From positions 1-5,700 of the forward strand of contig CAYIYN010000086.1 of NCBI GenBank assembly GCA_964367645.1: DNA of 5,700 nucleotides. The letters are read 5' to 3'. Position 1 is the stretch's first letter. Each line of letters begins with the position of its first letter. The notes under the pieces were generated by a model. It was not told the origin of the DNA. It worked only from the letters and a program-made list of their open reading frames with translations, and ran no database searches. Of the stretch, positions 5,667-5,700 are shown piece by piece. Position numbers and translations under genes: made by a program. This stretch comes from RGIG4097 sp964367645. GTDB lineage: Bacteria > Bacillota > Clostridia > Christensenellales > CAG-917.

Positions 5667-5700
5667 CAGGTGTTTCCCCAATCGCGTTCCCCCTAAAGGG

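Larger units (their letters stand above)
5555..5700. other. Non-coding region upstream of galE, to window edge
   Basis: No convincing gene is seen on either strand. The region contains the weak galE ribosome binding site, the inverted repeat and the tandem elements. Its outer part (about 5629-5700) has runs of C on the plus strand (TTTCCC, TTCCCC, TTTCCCC, TTCCCCC) spaced irregularly, unlike the rest of the window. I could not pick a galE promoter with any confidence. Confidence 0.6.

Noticed and set aside
1..5700. Search for CRISPR arrays, tRNA or rRNA genes, transposases and phage genes
   Set aside because: None seen. Coding density, strand and gene families are those of an ordinary core chromosomal region.

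Overview
The window looks like a stretch of chromosome from a low-to-mid GC Gram-positive bacterium (Bacillota), most likely a clostridial lineage. The main evidence is a protein-arginine-phosphorylation and proteolysis cluster, mcsA-mcsB-clpC, which is characteristic of that phylum. Strong GGAGG-type ribosome binding sites and TGA used as a real stop (galU, mcsA and mcsB all end in TGA) fit this and exclude a mycoplasma-type genetic code. I cannot name a species.

All five genes lie on the minus strand, so transcription runs from high to low coordinates. In order they are galE (UDP-glucose 4-epimerase, 5554-4577), a 197-nt intergenic region, galU (UTP-glucose-1-phosphate uridylyltransferase, 4379-3513), mcsA (3502-3164), mcsB (3167-2154) and clpC (2152 to the left edge, 3' end missing). 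From galU on the spacing is very tight: 10 nt between galU and mcsA, a 4-nt ATGA overlap between mcsA and mcsB, and 1 nt between mcsB and clpC. These four genes therefore look like one operon. The 197-nt gap carries a strong galU ribosome binding site, a weak promoter candidate and a 12-bp palindrome. The 146 nt upstream of galE hold no gene but contain two tandem copies of a roughly 22-bp element with hairpin potential.

There are two functional blocks. GalU makes UDP-glucose and GalE interconverts UDP-glucose and UDP-galactose, a standard supply of sugar nucleotides for envelope polysaccharides. McsB, activated by McsA, phosphorylates arginines on proteins. ClpC recognises phosphoarginine through its N-domain and unfolds the protein for ClpP. 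The known signature residues of this pathway are present in McsB and ClpC.

I do not see a new system. The departures from the textbook arrangement are: no ctsR in front of mcsA, with galU there instead; a short McsA that keeps both zinc modules but lacks the C-terminal UVR segment; a ClpC with about 50 extra residues, rich in Asn and Ser, between its N-domain and first ATPase domain; unusual substitutions in GalU motifs; and the repeats upstream of galE.
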